64,000 nucleotides of DNA from Phymatolithon calcareum (GCA_977006965.1 OZ345356.1:1984001-2048000); one strand, 5' to 3'. Positions 1 to 10,567 are shown, numbered from the stretch's first letter. Notes: generated by a model from the letters alone, not told the origin. Numbers and translations: made by a program.

Positions 1-59
1 TGCTCATTTGCCTTGTTATTTCAATCAGCAATCTGCGAACCGCTAAAACGTCATAATTT

Positions 60-1250
60 GTACTCCCAACTGGTTATTCAGCTTTATGGTCGGTTGTTCA
101 AAGTCTCCGCTTCGCTGTCATTTCGGCATTACTCGAAAGTATAAGAATGTACGCCGAGCGCCCATGGTTGACACCGTTAAACCCTTAGTTCGCGTCTCCG
201 AGAACTGAAATTGCGATGGCACTAAGAAGTGGAGTGAATGCTGTGCCATCGACCAGAGCAATGTCGAAGGATGGGAGCTGGTCATCACTGCCAGTAAGGA
301 TGACGATGACATAAGTCTTCTTCGAGTTTGGGATATTGCCTCTGGAAATTGTGTAGCAAGCATCATTGGAGATCGTAAACCTCTGTACATTATCTGCAAT
401 CACGCCGAACAAGAAGCACGTTAAAAGTTGTGCAGGAGTTCGACTATCGTTCTAGGACATCATGGATGACAAAGGGAAAACATTGATAAGGTGAGGGGTG
501 AGATTCCTTTTCGAAATCAGTTCCTACGAGCTTTGTTCGATCAACTGCTGTACTACCAGACAGCAAACGAGCTGTTGTGGCTCATGTGAATTAAGCCGGA
601 CGGGAACTATTTAGTGTCAGGGGACGAGGGCGGTTAGGTAAGCGTCTGGAGGATGTCAAATCTGGTCCAGGTGGTGATATTTCGCAACAGTGACGACAGC
701 GTTATTTGTGTTTCAGTTATGACGATTGCCGAATGGCGGTGCGTACGGAATTATGAAAGTTGCGACTGGGTCTTTGGGAGCTTTGCAAGTGCGCTCTTTG
801 CCTTCGCTACAAACCCCAAAGAAGAATGGTAAGCTCCGCAAGAACCGATCGAATTGTACTCTAGTGCAAAAACGGACCTTAAATGCAGCAGCGTTCTCTG
901 ACGTCGGATAAAACTCATTTTTCCCGGAATCGACGACGGCACGGTCCGCATGTGGAAACTTCAAGACAAAGATCGTTGGACTGAAACCGCGATCATCAAT
1001 TATGCACATATTCGTTTGGGGGGCTCGGCACCATCGGGTGTGGCTGGTGGATCTTCCTCATTTATTGGTGAAAGACGTGATTGTGAAAAGATTGTGTCGT
1101 GCAGAACAAGGCCCCTGATTTCTGTCTTTGGTAGTGGACAGTGTGAGGAAGGCTGCGAGCTCAACATGTGATCCTGGATCAATCGTACTTCCCTTATCGA
1201 CTTGAAAGTGTGTAACACACTGATATGTAAACTGGCAATCCATTAATGCC
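60..1250 (+). pseudogene. WD40-repeat protein pseudogene, copy 1
   Basis: Read on the + strand, this block gives broken pieces of a beta-propeller protein. Positions 262-423 translate to a segment containing LVITASKDDDD and RVWDIASGN, a typical WD blade end, and then reach a stop. Around 600-690 another blade (SPDGNYLVSGDEGG, then a stop codon, then VSVWRMSNL) appears in a different frame. Around 925-975 a DDGTVRMWKLQDKD segment appears. Stops and frame changes between the pieces mean it cannot make a full protein. A diverged second copy lies at 41690-42960, where the stop after GDEG is absent, so the two copies decayed partly independently. This is not the MSI1-like WD40 gene at 13 kb. The parent gene is not in the window and its function cannot be named. 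Confidence 0.7.
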
Positions 1251-1827
1251 TACATGCGTTCCAGGCAAACAACCGGAGCCGCGACCGCCATGAACTATCA
1301 AATGATCTCGGAGTGTATTTTTGATAGCGATACAGGCTTGGAGACTGCCTGCCATTGACAGACTTGAACAAGATCTGCGGTTTTATTGGAAACATAAAAC
1401 AATAATATTGGCGACTTAGCTCTCACGGTGTCCAACGGTCTTGCTCACCAGAGAAGGCGAGCTGTGTCGCGCTTATCTTTACTATAGTTTCCAGGCACCG
1501 TCTAGGAACCTCCACCCGGACAAGCACCGCTTGCCGAAAAACCGGATTGCCGTAGTTGAACGCGTGCGATAGCTTGACTACTGCAACAAAAGACTAAGAA
1601 GGCTGGGTGGGTTGTCAACAAAAAAACGTTGGCTGCCAACTCGAAAAGCTTTCCTGTCAACCTTCCGCAGAGAAATCAGATGTCGCACTAGTCTTTCTGG
1701 GAACCAGACAGCAGGTGTAGCAAAGAGCTCCTTACGCTGTTCGCTTGCTGCCTTACGCGGGGTTCATTTCTCGATTCAGGCAAGTTCCGAAATGCGTGCC
1801 TTCGTGTGAACGGGTCAGCAAGCGTGC
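1251..1827. other. No gene recognised
   Basis: About 580 bp of non-repetitive sequence. Short ORFs here show no family motif, and I see no RNA gene or element boundary. Confidence 0.4.
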
Positions 1828-2540
1828 GATATGTGTGATGGAAATCAAGGTTTCTGCGGCGTCCGGCTTTGTATAGGGATGTCGATGGACGAGGTTCGAA
1901 CTCTGAAGCAGCTGCGGGCGACTGTGCGGGGCAGTGAGACTATCGTGCAAGCTTTCGACCCTGCGCCGCGTGCCGCCTCATTTTCAACCACCGCCGGGTG
2001 TGCGCGCCTGTGAATCTGACGCACAGACTCTCAGCATGTCGCAGCGTAGCGCCGCGTGGCACAACCCGGTGAGAGGGTTGCATGAAAAGCATCCCGAAGA
2101 CGTCCTTGGCTCGGTCGTGACTCGACTAAGGGTTCTTCCAGACGGACAACGAATGTGGCGCCCATGCGGCGTCCGGCGTTTCGGTTGGAGCGTAAACGCC
2201 TTATCCTGTGTCCGATTCTCGATTGCCGCTGGTTGCGGCTCGAGACTGTGCCGGGCGACTTGGCTCGGCCCAGGAATCCTTCGCGCGGCGCTGCTTCTCG
2301 ACTGCCACTGGTTGCGTCTCCAAGACAGTCCTTGGCGATGTCAATCAACGCCCTGATGTCATCGCCGGTTGTCGCTTTCCAACTGCCACCAGATGTGCAG
2401 CCGAGACATGGCAAAGGGTATCAATGTATTCTGGTCAACTGTGGTAATTGACTTGCAGAGGCGTGTATGCCATCATCGGTGGTCTGCACGCAGTGTATGA
2501 TCTTAAGAGGTAGGTAATCGCAGGGGATATTTGATGATTT
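1828..2540. repeat. GC-rich duplicated block, copy 1
   Basis: A GC-rich stretch nearly identical in layout to 15838-16540. It contains two diverged direct units of about 40 bp (near 2208 and 2292) built on a TGGTTGCGGCTC core, spaced about 85 bp apart. Open frames occur on both strands, as expected for GC-rich DNA, and they are interrupted differently in the two copies. It is annotated as a repeat, not as a gene. It lies directly before family-B LINE debris in both copies, so the whole array was duplicated as a unit. Confidence 0.65.
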
Positions 2541-2907
2541 TATATTAAGAGCTCCCAAAGCCTCAACTTGGAGTAACGGGGCAGCTCTTGCGATATTGTC
2601 TAAGCTAAAGTCCTCTGGCTACTCAAAAAGTTCTTCATTCGTAATTCTCTCCCAACAAGAGCTCCTGTGAGTCTCTTGCACTCAAACTCAATTTCTGTAC
2701 TCATCTTCGACGACGCTAGAGTACGTTGTAAGGCGACTAGTTCGATCACCGCGGTAATCCCGCGGTAGGCACCCAATACTGGATTGAGGTGTGCCTTTCT
2801 GAGAAGATTGTAGTGGTTGCTTTTCGAAATTGTTGCCCCTTTACTTTCAACAAACCAATTGGACCCTAGAGCACAAACAGCCTTGCACACATAAAGCATG
2901 ACAACAG
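2541..2907 (-). mobile_element. Family-B retroelement 3' fragment
   Basis: Minus-strand remnant. It encodes the end of a conserved family-B ORF (pattern LVALQRTLASSKMS, then ECKRLTGALVGRELR), followed by a tail with CTCCAAG, GAGCTC and an A-rich end. The same C-terminal pattern recurs at 16545-17116, 17334-17685, 27600-28085, 28457-28612, 50145-50676 and 60299-60800. The matching poly(T)-bounded LINE A inserted beside it starts at 2908. I cannot assign this ORF to a known superfamily. Its repeated 3' ends and flanking target duplications elsewhere mark it as a non-LTR-type element. Confidence 0.6.
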
Positions 2908-3450
2908 TTTTTTTTGAATTTAGAATTTATTAAACGCCCTCAGAAGCACTCATGAGACTGCAAGGGAGATGCATTTCATCAGCTACTCTCTTGTAGCTTC
3001 GATCATCTACTCCGAGTTATTGTTGTAGCCCTAGCCGCTAAAACCCTCTCCCGGGGGCAAAGGGAAAAGCTTGGGGTCCACTGGTCAGATTTCCTATGGG
3101 GCTCAGGTTCGCAGCTCAGTTGACGCCTTGTCTATTCCATGTCGTCATAAAAGACGATAGTGAAGAAGAGGAGCTTGTCTAGAGCTTTTTCCATGATATT
3201 AATTTTCTCTTTGGGTAGTTTATATCTGGCGAGGAAATCCTCTAGGTAGCTCATGAGGATTGGTACAGTATAATCGAACTTGTCTATGAGAAGTGATGTG
3301 CTCATTGGGGGAACCGGCCGAATACCCACTTTACCTCTATTTGGCGGTGCCGTGTTTTCGGGAGTCTGATGATCGCCGGGGTGGACCCCGGCAGATCGTA
3401 CGGAATTTTCCTCTTTCGGTTTGCCTCCAAGATGTCTCCTTCTTTGAAGA

Positions 3451-3528
3451 CAGATTTTTTTAAAATTTTACAAACGCATCTATGCGTTGGTAAATTTTAA
3501 ATAAAAATATACCTTTGTTCATCTTCTT
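3451..3528. repeat. Short hairpin insertion inside LINE A (copy I)
   Basis: Flanked by similar copies of the host sequence cttctttgaaga (3439-3450, and 3529-3540 with one change). The insert has complementary A/T-rich arms around a short GC-containing centre and ends in a family-D-like tail (taaataaaaat..acctt). The same insertion, better preserved, is at 18055-18127. LINE A copies at 4.55 and 48.5 kb lack it, so it marks a LINE A subfamily or shared ancestry of these two copies. Confidence 0.6.
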
Positions 3529-3628
3529 CCTCTTTGAAGAGCAAGTTCCGCAACGATTTTGATGAAACTACCTGCTTGAGAAAAGTCAATGCGGTCTCGA
3601 AAACTTCGTAACGCAGCATTGCCGATAT

Positions 3629-5125
3629 TACGACACAGTTCCACGAAAGAACTTGCAAGAGCGAATGAGAGTTGTTCTACCACAAGACCTATGCGAGATG
3701 ATCGAGGCTTTCTTGACACCGTCCTGGGTATCAACGATTGGTGATTCCCAGCAAAAGTGGTTTCTAATCGACAGGGGAGTACCTCAGGGATCCCCGCAGA
3801 GCCCAAGTTTGTATAATCTATTCATGGACGAATTCGCAGAAAGAATAAGCCAAGTTCCAAGAGATGTTGCCGACGTGGCAGCAGTTCTTTTCGCGGACGA
3901 CGTGCTCCTAACGGCAAAATCACCAGTCGGACTAGAGAGACTGTTAAATATTTCTTCGCAATGGGCAAGAGATAGACAAAAGAGGTGGAACACAAAAGCC
4001 GGGAAGAGCGAAGTTCTTCTCTTCTCTCAAAAGTCCCATACCTTGGCATATCACTCAGCAGTAAGGGAGTTACCGACAAGAAAATGCTTGAACGCATCCG
4101 ACAGGCCAAGATAGCAGTGTATCAGCTGAGATCTCTTGGCGTAACAGCCCGGGGACTCAGCCCCTTAAAAGCAATCAAGATGTACAAGGCTTTGATACAG
4201 CCAAGATGGGAATATGCCATGCACCTGACGCCATGGACGACAAGAGTTCAAACAGCTATTGCAGACGTGGAGAAGACTTTTTTGGACAAGTATTTGGTCC
4301 AATCGCAAAAAATCGACCCGCGAGACTTCGTCTTCTCTGTCGCACACATAATGCGGAAGACAGAAGACTAGTTCTAGCATTACGAATGCTTGAACGAGCC
4401 AGAACAAGGAAAATGGGCTTGCTCGCAGTCCCAAGAGAGGAAAGAGACGTTGAGGAATTGCAATGGATGTGTCGTGACATACATCACGACCTATTCGAGA
4501 CGGCACTAACCTATCTTAAGCAGCGAGTTTCAGCAAAATCGTTGAGGGACCTTCTCTTTAAAGACGAAGGAGACGGCTTGGAGACGAGCAGAAAGAGGAA
4601 AATTCCTTATGATATTCCCGGGTATACTCCCGCCATCATCAGACTTCCGAAAGCACGTCACCGCCAATTGGCGATTAAATGGGCATTCGGACGTTTTCCC
4701 CCATTTAGTACCACACTTCTGGAAGACAAATTCGGTGATATCATACCAACTCTCATGAACAAGTTCGAGGTGTACCTTCAAAGATATCGACTAACAGAAG
4801 AGGAGACTAGTGAGACTGAAAAGGCACTTGACAAAGTACTATTCCTCACAATCGTCTTTTATGACGACATGGAATAGACCAAGACAAAATAGAACGGCGA
4901 CGCTGAGATTCCTACGAACAGGACAAGTGGACTCTAAGCTTTTCCCTCCACCTTCTCTGGAGGAGGGTTTTTGCAGCTAGGGCTACGACGATAGCAAAGA
5001 GCCCGGGTTTTGCGGGCTTTAACAGAGTAACGGAGCTACCAAGGTAGTAGCATCTGAAACGCATCTCCCTTACAGTCTTCTGAGTGTTTCTGAGGGCGTT
5101 TAATAAATTCAAAATTCAAAAAAAA
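3629..5125 (+). mobile_element. LINE A, plus copy, nested insertion
   Basis: A 5'-truncated non-LTR retrotransposon. Coding remnants run from 3653 to 4877, followed by a short 3' UTR and an A-rich tail (aataaattcaaaattc plus a run of A). It is flanked by the 12-bp duplication cattgccgatat and inserted in opposite orientation into another LINE A. It begins within the reverse transcriptase, so it is a dead-on-arrival truncated copy typical of target-primed reverse transcription. Confidence 0.85.
3653..4877 (+). pseudogene. LINE A reverse transcriptase fragment, two frameshifts
   Basis: Three overlapping frames (3653-4114, 3985-4371, 4206-4877) together give the palm, thumb and C-terminal part of a LINE reverse transcriptase. 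Visible motifs are RGVPQGSP followed by LYNLFMDEF, the catalytic FADDVLL, a YLGISLSSKG thumb entry, and the C-terminal motif KARHRQLAIKWAFGRFPP. The final residues FTIVFYDDME match the other LINE A copies. The endonuclease and the N-terminal half of the RT are missing. The catalytic Asp pair is intact, but frameshifts near 4.0-4.1 kb and 4.2-4.35 kb prevent translation. Confidence 0.85.
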
Positions 5126-5500
5126 CATTGCCGATATGTCTCGACTAACCCATTGCAGTTCCTCCACGTTTCATTTTTCGATTAGGATGGCCAGAAGGCT
5201 CCTTTTCTTTGACCTGGCTCGTTCCAGCATTCTGAGTGCTACAACGAGTCTCCTGTTTTCGGCATTGTGAATTCGACAAAGAAGTCGAAGTCTGACATAG
5301 CGGTTTTTCGATATTGGACCGAATACTTGTGCGAAAAATGTCTTCTCAACTTCCGCGATTGCTGTCTGGACTCTCGGCGTCCATAGCTTCTGGTGCATAG
5401 CATACTACATTCTTGGTTGTATCAACGCCTTGTAAGTCTTCACATCTTTCAAGGGGCTGAGTGCCGGAAATGTGACACCCAGAGACCTCAGTTGATTGGG

Positions 5501-6432
5501 TTAGAAGTTGAAGTTTACAGTTGCTGCTTTCTTTCTTGATTGTTTGCTTGCCTTTTAGCCCCATTGCTCGCGGCTTTATACCAGTTTATTCACGCCGACA
5601 AAGCGAATTTCGGAACTTCAATTCCTTCAAGCGAATTTCGAAGTCCCTGCAGGACCTCAGAATTGTACGGCCGGCACGGAACGCTGTATTTGGTTCGTAC
5701 GGATGCGACTATCTTTGCGGGCCATCTGACCAAAAACCATGTTGCTTATAGGTCATTGCGCTGTCCCCTACGTTAAGTACGATATGGTCTTGCTTGTATT
5801 GCGCGATAAGCCCATGGCACAGTCCGCTTGCACACTGCTCAGGGCAAGAATGATCGAATCTATTTCGTTACAACAGGAAGGAAATCTGCATTCACTTCTT
5901 CTGAACGAGCCAGAATCTTAGGTGTTTGATTCCGCTGTTGCGGAATTCAGCGATAACATTGGATACATGTTATAGGCGCGTCCTATTCTCTCCGTTGGTT
6001 ATATGCGTGCTATTTCAACGTTTCAGCTTGAACAAATGCCCACCAATAGTAGTATCTTTGTATTTATTCCATCGAAATCAACATTTCCTCTTCTTCCTCC
6101 TCCATCGCGTTCAGCGGCCTTGTCTGTCACTTGCATCAGCATGCTGAAATCTTGCTCCAAAACAACTGAACGTGTGAGCAACCACAAGCGCAGTAGCTCT
6201 ACGCTTTCAGTTGACCTTCGCTCTCCATCCGCCGTGGAAACTTTCCCATCTTTGAATGTCTAAAAGCATCTTACAAGCATTAGATTGGCGACTCTAGAAC
6301 GCAGCGTAGACGAATGCATTCCAGATCTAACTTCAGTTTCTGAAGCACGGCTGCACCTGGTCTTTAAGCTTTCCGTCATTAACAATTTGAGCACCATGAT
6401 GGAAGTTGAGATATTACGCCTACATTACATAA
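5501..6432. other. No gene recognised
   Basis: About 930 bp between LINE A and the LTR. Several short overlapping ORFs are present, but none carries a recognisable motif or matches another part of the window. Confidence 0.35.
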
Positions 6433-6437
6433 CTGGC

Positions 6438-6999
6438 TGTAGCGCCCGCTGTTATGTCGCTGTCCCAAGGCGGTCTCTTTTTCCTCTCGCGACTGTACGC
6501 CGCACAACTGTGATCTCGATAGTCATGCTGCTCGTAGTAGGTGATCTGTTGGGCCATACTTGCACGTGTCTCTCGTGTGTCTATGCGCTGCATCGCTGTC
6601 TTTTGCGTAGGTTGTAGTATATAAGCTAGTTAGTTCCTTCCTCTGAGTAAAGGAAGGTGGGGGAGTTCTGGATTTCGGCTCGATTGCTTGGATCAAGCAC
6701 GCGCAATGTTCGCCTGACAGTCCCTTCGACCACGCGGAGTCGGAGCTCTTCCCAACCTTCTTGGACGCAACCGTTTCGGCGCGCAAGCCAGTGCGTCGAC
6801 AACCGCTTTCAAGTTCCCCTTTCCCTTTTTCGTGCGTCCGTGCGAAGGTCGACGGCCAAGCCATGGTCGCCGCCTAAAGACGGCGTCGTTTTCTCCTTCC
6901 TTTCTCTTTTGTCTTGTCTCTCCCGCTCTTTTCGTCTCTCTCCTCTCTTGGGCTTTTCTCTCCCATGTGGCGTCGGGTTCTTTGGAGCCTGGCGCTACA
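6438..6999 (+). mobile_element. Solo LTR of an LTR retrotransposon
   Basis: A 562-bp unit that begins TGTAGCGCC and ends GGCGCTACA, a perfect 9-bp terminal inverted repeat with the standard TG..CA ends. It is flanked by the 5-bp target duplication CTGGC (6433-6437 and 7000-7004). A TATA-like TATATAAG lies at about 6617-6624, as expected for an LTR promoter. No gag or pol is adjacent, so this is a solo LTR produced by LTR-LTR recombination. A diverged copy in the opposite orientation lies at about 26157-26731. Confidence 0.85.
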
Positions 7000-7004
7000 C
7001 TGGC

Positions 7005-7484
7005 ACACTGCTGACATCCGGGCCTCGCTCCACGGGGAGAATCCCTCAGTCCCGCAAAACGTGGGCGAATGAATCGAAGAATGTAATGAATGATAACGTC
7101 TCGCAACACCAACTCCTTTACTAGACACATCCTCCAAAGGCTGCGAAGAGCACGACCTAGTCATTTGGCATGCCCTTGTCGAGTGCAAAGTTCTGGCGAA
7201 CAGAATCAAAGTCGGGACTCGGCAGACAAGCGATTCACAGAATGCCCTTGACATAAATTTCGTGCCTTGTTCTAATATCAAACATGTGAAGTGAGTATTT
7301 ATCGCGGTCCGGCTCCAAACAGGCACGACACACCAAGAGACAGACTATTCGCAGGAAGCGCGACAGAGGGGCAGTGACCTTTCCCGCGGTGTAGTATCGA
7401 GTAGAACTAGTGCATGTTCGACGTAGCGTAACGCGCAGAACACCAACACCGAACTTTCTCACATCAAGTGGGTGATGGTGAATC
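7005..7484. other. No gene recognised
   Basis: About 480 bp between the solo LTR and a family-C LINE tail. No domain, repeat or RNA feature is seen. Confidence 0.35.
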
Positions 7485-7496
7485 ACACGACATCAT

Positions 7497-7694
7497 AAAG
7501 TGGTCGAGACCAAGCACCAACAATCCCGTAGAGGACTGAAATAGGACTACTTTGAGTCCTGAGTTTTCCCGTCCGCCATTCTGGTGGACGTTTTGTGAGC
7601 TACACAAAGGTAGGTAGCATCAGAGGAAGCCTTGCCCATATCTTCGGAAGTCTGTGGGGCTTTTAAATAAACTTGAAAGGAAAAAAAAAAAAAA
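7497..7694 (+). mobile_element. LINE C 3' end with poly(A)
   Basis: A 198-bp severely 5'-truncated insertion ending in a 15-base-class poly(A) run, bounded by the 12-bp duplication acacgacatcat (7485-7496 and 7695-7706). The body matches the 3' UTR of the longer LINE C at 59158-60297 and the fragment at 40177-40284. Shared features are GTCCTGAGTTTTCCCGTCC, then AGGTAGGTAGCATCA, then a GTGGGGCTTTTAAATAAAC end. The clean tail and duplication suggest a fairly recent insertion, about 160 bp upstream of the dehydrogenase start. Confidence 0.85.
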
Positions 7695-7853
7695 ACACGA
7701 CATCATGCCACAATACGGAGTACCATTGGTTGCTTGGATCATCACTCCATCATGTTATCTCACGCGGCTGTAGCATGCTGGACTTTTCTCTACTGAAACA
7801 AATCTTGTGCCTCGCTGTCGCCATCCCACTCAAGGCGACACAGTCCCGGCAGG

Positions 7854-8684
7854 ATGACTTCGTCAGGTTCCGCTTTCGCTGAAAAGTACGGTCCATGGGC
7901 ACTCGTGACGGGAGCCTCATCGGGTATCGGCGCCCAGTTCTGCCGCTCCTTGGCCAAGCGTGGCTTGAATGTGATCCTCGTTGCGCGGCGCGTCGACCGC
8001 CTGGAAGCACTCGCCTCTGAACTTTCAGACACCTACTCTGTGGAAACGCACGTACTTCCCTCCGACTTGACGAAACCAGATGCTGTTTCGAAGATCGAAT
8101 CCGCCGTCTCCGACTTTGACGTCGGTCTTCTGGTAAACAACGCCGGAATGGAGATGGTCGGTGCGTACCTCACATGCTCTCTGGAGAATATCGAGCAACT
8201 CATCGCGCTAAATGTCACAGCGGTGGCGGCGCTTGCGCGTATGATCGGGAAAGATCTTGCAAAGCGCAATCGGGGCGGCATTATATTCGTGAGCTCTATG
8301 AGCGCTCGTCCAGGTCCGTTCGGGGCGCTGTATGCGGCGTCGAAGGCGTTTGTAACAACACTGGCAGTTTCTCTGCGATATGAGGTTTGCGAGTATGACG
8401 TGGAGGTTATGTCGTTTGAGCCTGGGGGCGTGCACAGTGAAATGTTAGAGCGGACTTTCGCATATATGGACAATGACAAGCTCTCGTTGGAAATTATGGA
8501 GACTGAAGATGCTGTTGAGAGTTGTCTTGGTGCATTTGGGAAGGGAGATATACATACGCCGGGTTGGAAGAATAGGGTGATCAAGTTTGTTATCGATTAC
8601 TTTCCAAGGTGGATTATTATGCCGTACATGGCGAAGATGATGCAAGGAGCACTTCCACCGGAAAAGTCTACCTTGGCATTCTAG
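7854..8684 (+). CDS. Short-chain dehydrogenase/reductase (classical SDR)
   Basis: An intact 276-residue single-exon protein with the usual length and order of a classical SDR. It should catalyse NAD(P)H-dependent reduction or oxidation of a carbonyl/alcohol. Visible motifs are the cofactor loop TGASSGIG at residues 19-26, a basic patch VARR at 43-46 that favours NADPH, an Asp-Leu at 71-72 near the adenine pocket, NNAG at 95-98, the helix Asn at 120, the catalytic Ser at 147/148, and YAASK with Tyr160 and Lys164. The C-terminal part has a hydrophobic FVIDYFPRWIIMPYM stretch that could contact membrane or a lipid substrate. The layout resembles the DltE/COG0300 group, and the substrate cannot be told. 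No signal peptide is seen. The start is the first ATG in frame, and the Rossmann fold begins about 15 residues later. The LINE C insertion lies just upstream and may form part of its promoter region. Confidence 0.93.
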   Translation: MTSSGSAFAEKYGPWALVTGASSGIGAQFCRSLAKRGLNVILVARRVDRLEALASELSDTYSVETHVLPSDLTKPDAVSKIESAVSDFDVGLLVNNAGMEMVGAYLTCSLENIEQLIALNVTAVAALARMIGKDLAKRNRGGIIFVSSMSARPGPFGALYAASKAFVTTLAVSLRYEVCEYDVEVMSFEPGGVHSEMLERTFAYMDNDKLSLEIMETEDAVESCLGAFGKGDIHTPGWKNRVIKFVIDYFPRWIIMPYMAKMMQGALPPEKSTLAF

Positions 8685-9016
8685 TTGACAATTTTGAGCG
8701 CTGTAAATGCTCGGATTGTTGAACCAGTTTAACTCTTTGGTTATGCCTCTTGTTAGGAGGACTAAGTTGTTCTCACCGTTTTAAAATATGTCGCCTAACG
8801 TTCTTCCGGCCAACGCGAATTCCCCTTATGACTCGTGTCATTCGCACCCCACCGGCGCGTCGCCAGACGAGGTCAACAGGACACAAACGGGTGCTCTTGT
8901 TTGTACGCGCATAACATATTCGTCCGTTTTGGCGAGACTGTTGAACCCGGGAGTGTCACCTCCTTTCAATCTCCGATGTAATGCAGATGTCATTACCGCT
9001 GCCAGAACAGATGTGT

Positions 9017-9085
9017 GAAGACCTTCTCACTCTTGAACGCAAACTCTCGCTGCGTGAGTTTGCGTTCAAGAGCGAGAAGGTCTTC
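9017..9085. repeat. Near-perfect hairpin, 30-bp arms
   Basis: Arms 9017-9046 and 9056-9085 are inverted copies with one mismatch, and the loop is 9 nt (9047-9055). The single mismatch becomes a G-U pair only if the minus strand is transcribed. It lies in sequence with no recognised gene. It resembles the other short inverted duplications in the window and not a transposon with terminal repeats. Confidence 0.8.
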
Positions 9086-9187
9086 AGCAACTGCATTGAT
9101 CCTAACTTGAGTGGTAATTTCTCTACGTCGCATTCGCCACCGAGGTGGACCTCTTATCAGTAGACCGTGCCCTCGTTATAGCCCTAC

Positions 9188-9583
9188 ATGCAGCGGCGGA
9201 ACAGAGAGCTTGACGGATTCTTATCAAATCGCACGATGGATATCAAATTCTCTATGATTCGCCCTTGGCATGTCCTTGGCACATGCACGTTGAACAAGGA
9301 GATGGGCATAGCGGTGGTGGTGCGAAACCACCCGTGCACCGTGAAGATTGGACCGGAAACGATTATGTGTGAAATCGCGAAAACAGACGGCACACTGGAC
9401 GTAGTTGACCATACCGGCAATGATCTGCTGACGCACAGGATACGCAAAACAGTGCAAAATGGCAAACAAAGCGCAATCCATGGTTTCAAATGCCGAAAAG
9501 AGCGAAGAGACATACGGCACATGACAAGCACACCATTGGATGAAAGGCAGTTGGAACGAGACACGAAACATATTTGCATTTGA
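9188..9583 (+). CDS. Uncertain hypothetical ORF
   Basis: A 131-residue open frame with no recognised domain. Two minus-strand frames across the same DNA (9184-9828 and 9224-9706) are longer and equally featureless, so at most one is real and all may be chance. I see no duplicated copy in the window, no TATA box close by and no signal peptide. It lies between the SDR gene and a decayed GHR copy, so it could also be decayed sequence. It is listed only so the region is not left blank. Confidence 0.15.
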   Translation: MQRRNRELDGFLSNRTMDIKFSMIRPWHVLGTCTLNKEMGIAVVVRNHPCTVKIGPETIMCEIAKTDGTLDVVDHTGNDLLTHRIRKTVQNGKQSAIHGFKCRKERRDIRHMTSTPLDERQLERDTKHICI

Positions 9584-10129
9584 CCTCTTCTTGGAATTGG
9601 CATCAGTTCTCGCTCCGACGTTCCCAAAGCAAGCACTAACAATCGCTTCATCAACAGTAATTGGCGTGGACAAAGAGATTCCACTTGCCGACGCGCGCGG
9701 CGACATTCGCTTAGTCGCGGAAAGACAGAAGTAACAATTATATCGCTCTTACGCTGGAGCACCTCAGTTCTACCCACCGGCCACCGACAGACATCGCTGC
9801 GTTTACATACTGATTCAAAACCGCGCAAAGAGAGTTAGATTGAATCACGGCATGAGATCGCGTGCAGCCGATTGTCCTACGCAAAGTCGATAACACCTTG
9901 CACACAGTGCCACGCCTTCCATTTTGGTCCTTAATCGGCGCCAATTAGACCCATTGCTGGCGCGCTCCGCCGGGCACAGCGCTCACATGAAGCAGAGATT
10001 TCGTTCCAGAAATGAACAGCGCACAGAAACGACATTGTATCCTTTCGTATTATTCCAAAAGCGCAAGAATGAGAGACCTGTACAATGTACAGCTCCCTAC
10101 CTTCCGCGCTGTAAGAGCGGCTCAAGCCT

Positions 10130-10485
10130 CATGCCTATCATCTTGTCCCGAACGTGACAGAGTTTGGCGGGTCATAGAGAACGAGTCACGAGCAAACGGG
10201 CGAATAATTGAGCATTTGCACCTCACCTGCAGCTCTAGAAAATACCACAGTCGATGCTCGGCGCCGCAGGTCATCTGCACGGTAGCCACCAATGTCTCGG
10301 AAAGCGTGTATACTCTGTAGCTCATATCAGAAGCTTGCGATAAGGACTGTGTGTGCGAAAATGTATGCCGACGATGGCGTGTGGTGACAACCGACTCCCG
10401 GAAACGAGTACGGCGTAGATGCAGTACTGCTAAAGTGGACGATGTTTGCATCCATTGTCACGAATTCAATAACAGCGGAGTGTTT
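10130..10485 (+). pseudogene. GHR (glutathionyl-hydroquinone reductase) pseudogene, locus A
   Basis: The translation at 10140-10275 gives RVWRVIENESRANGRI, then LHLTCSSRKYHSRCSAP. This lines up with LWRVEENVDRAQWGQQ and YLTCSAGKYRGRCTAP of the intact gene at 33308-34471. A second piece at about 10375-10485 (VVTTDSRKRV, then VDDVCIHCHEFNNSGV) matches VVWLRPTPGN, then VDDVCVRVYEDINNGV. The CxxC active-site region and the whole C-terminal helical domain are absent, and the homology stops at a hairpin (10483-10567). It is much more diverged than the locus-C copy. It lies about 2.5 kb upstream of the intact WD40 gene, the same gene order as at loci B and C. Confidence 0.75.
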
Positions 10486-10567
10486 AGTGCTGTGACAGCA
10501 CTAAATCTGATGGCGAAACTGTGTGCAGACAACAGTGCTGTCTCCACACAGTTTCGCTATCAGATTT
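10483..10567. repeat. Two overlapping hairpins at the end of the GHR pseudogene
   Basis: The first hairpin has perfect 10-bp arms, tttagtgctg and cagcactaaa (10483-10492 and 10496-10505). It shares its right end with a second hairpin whose 23-bp arms are 10503-10525 and 10545-10567, with one mismatch. The loop again contains a CAGTGCTG core. The serial, overlapping arrangement resembles repeated template switching, not one transposon. Confidence 0.75.

Larger units (their letters stand above)
2908..5500 (-). mobile_element. LINE A, minus copy I, split by a nested LINE A
   Basis: A 5'-truncated LINE on the minus strand. Its poly(A) end is the poly(T) at about 2908. The C-terminal coding end (ending ALDKLLFFTIVFYDDME) lies at 3132-3329 minus, and thumb-region sequence lies at 5138-5500. 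The middle is interrupted by a plus-strand LINE A (3629-5125) flanked by a 12-bp target duplication, cattgccgatat, at 3617-3628 and 5126-5137. The same point is uninterrupted in copy II near 18220, which shows that the nested insertion is real. A short hairpin insertion also sits at 3451-3528. Confidence 0.8.

Noticed and set aside
1890-1905. GGTTCGAAC resembling a tRNA T-arm (also at about 15898)
   Set aside because: No matching acceptor stem, D-arm or anticodon arm at the right distances, and the sequence is part of the GC-rich duplicated block.
2031-2451. Long overlapping ORFs on both strands of the GC-rich block
   Set aside because: Frames differ between the two block copies, both strands are open, and no protein motif is present. 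They are explained by GC-rich composition.
9184-9828. 214-residue minus ORF
   Set aside because: Competes with plus and other minus frames over the same DNA, and has no domain, signal or conserved copy.
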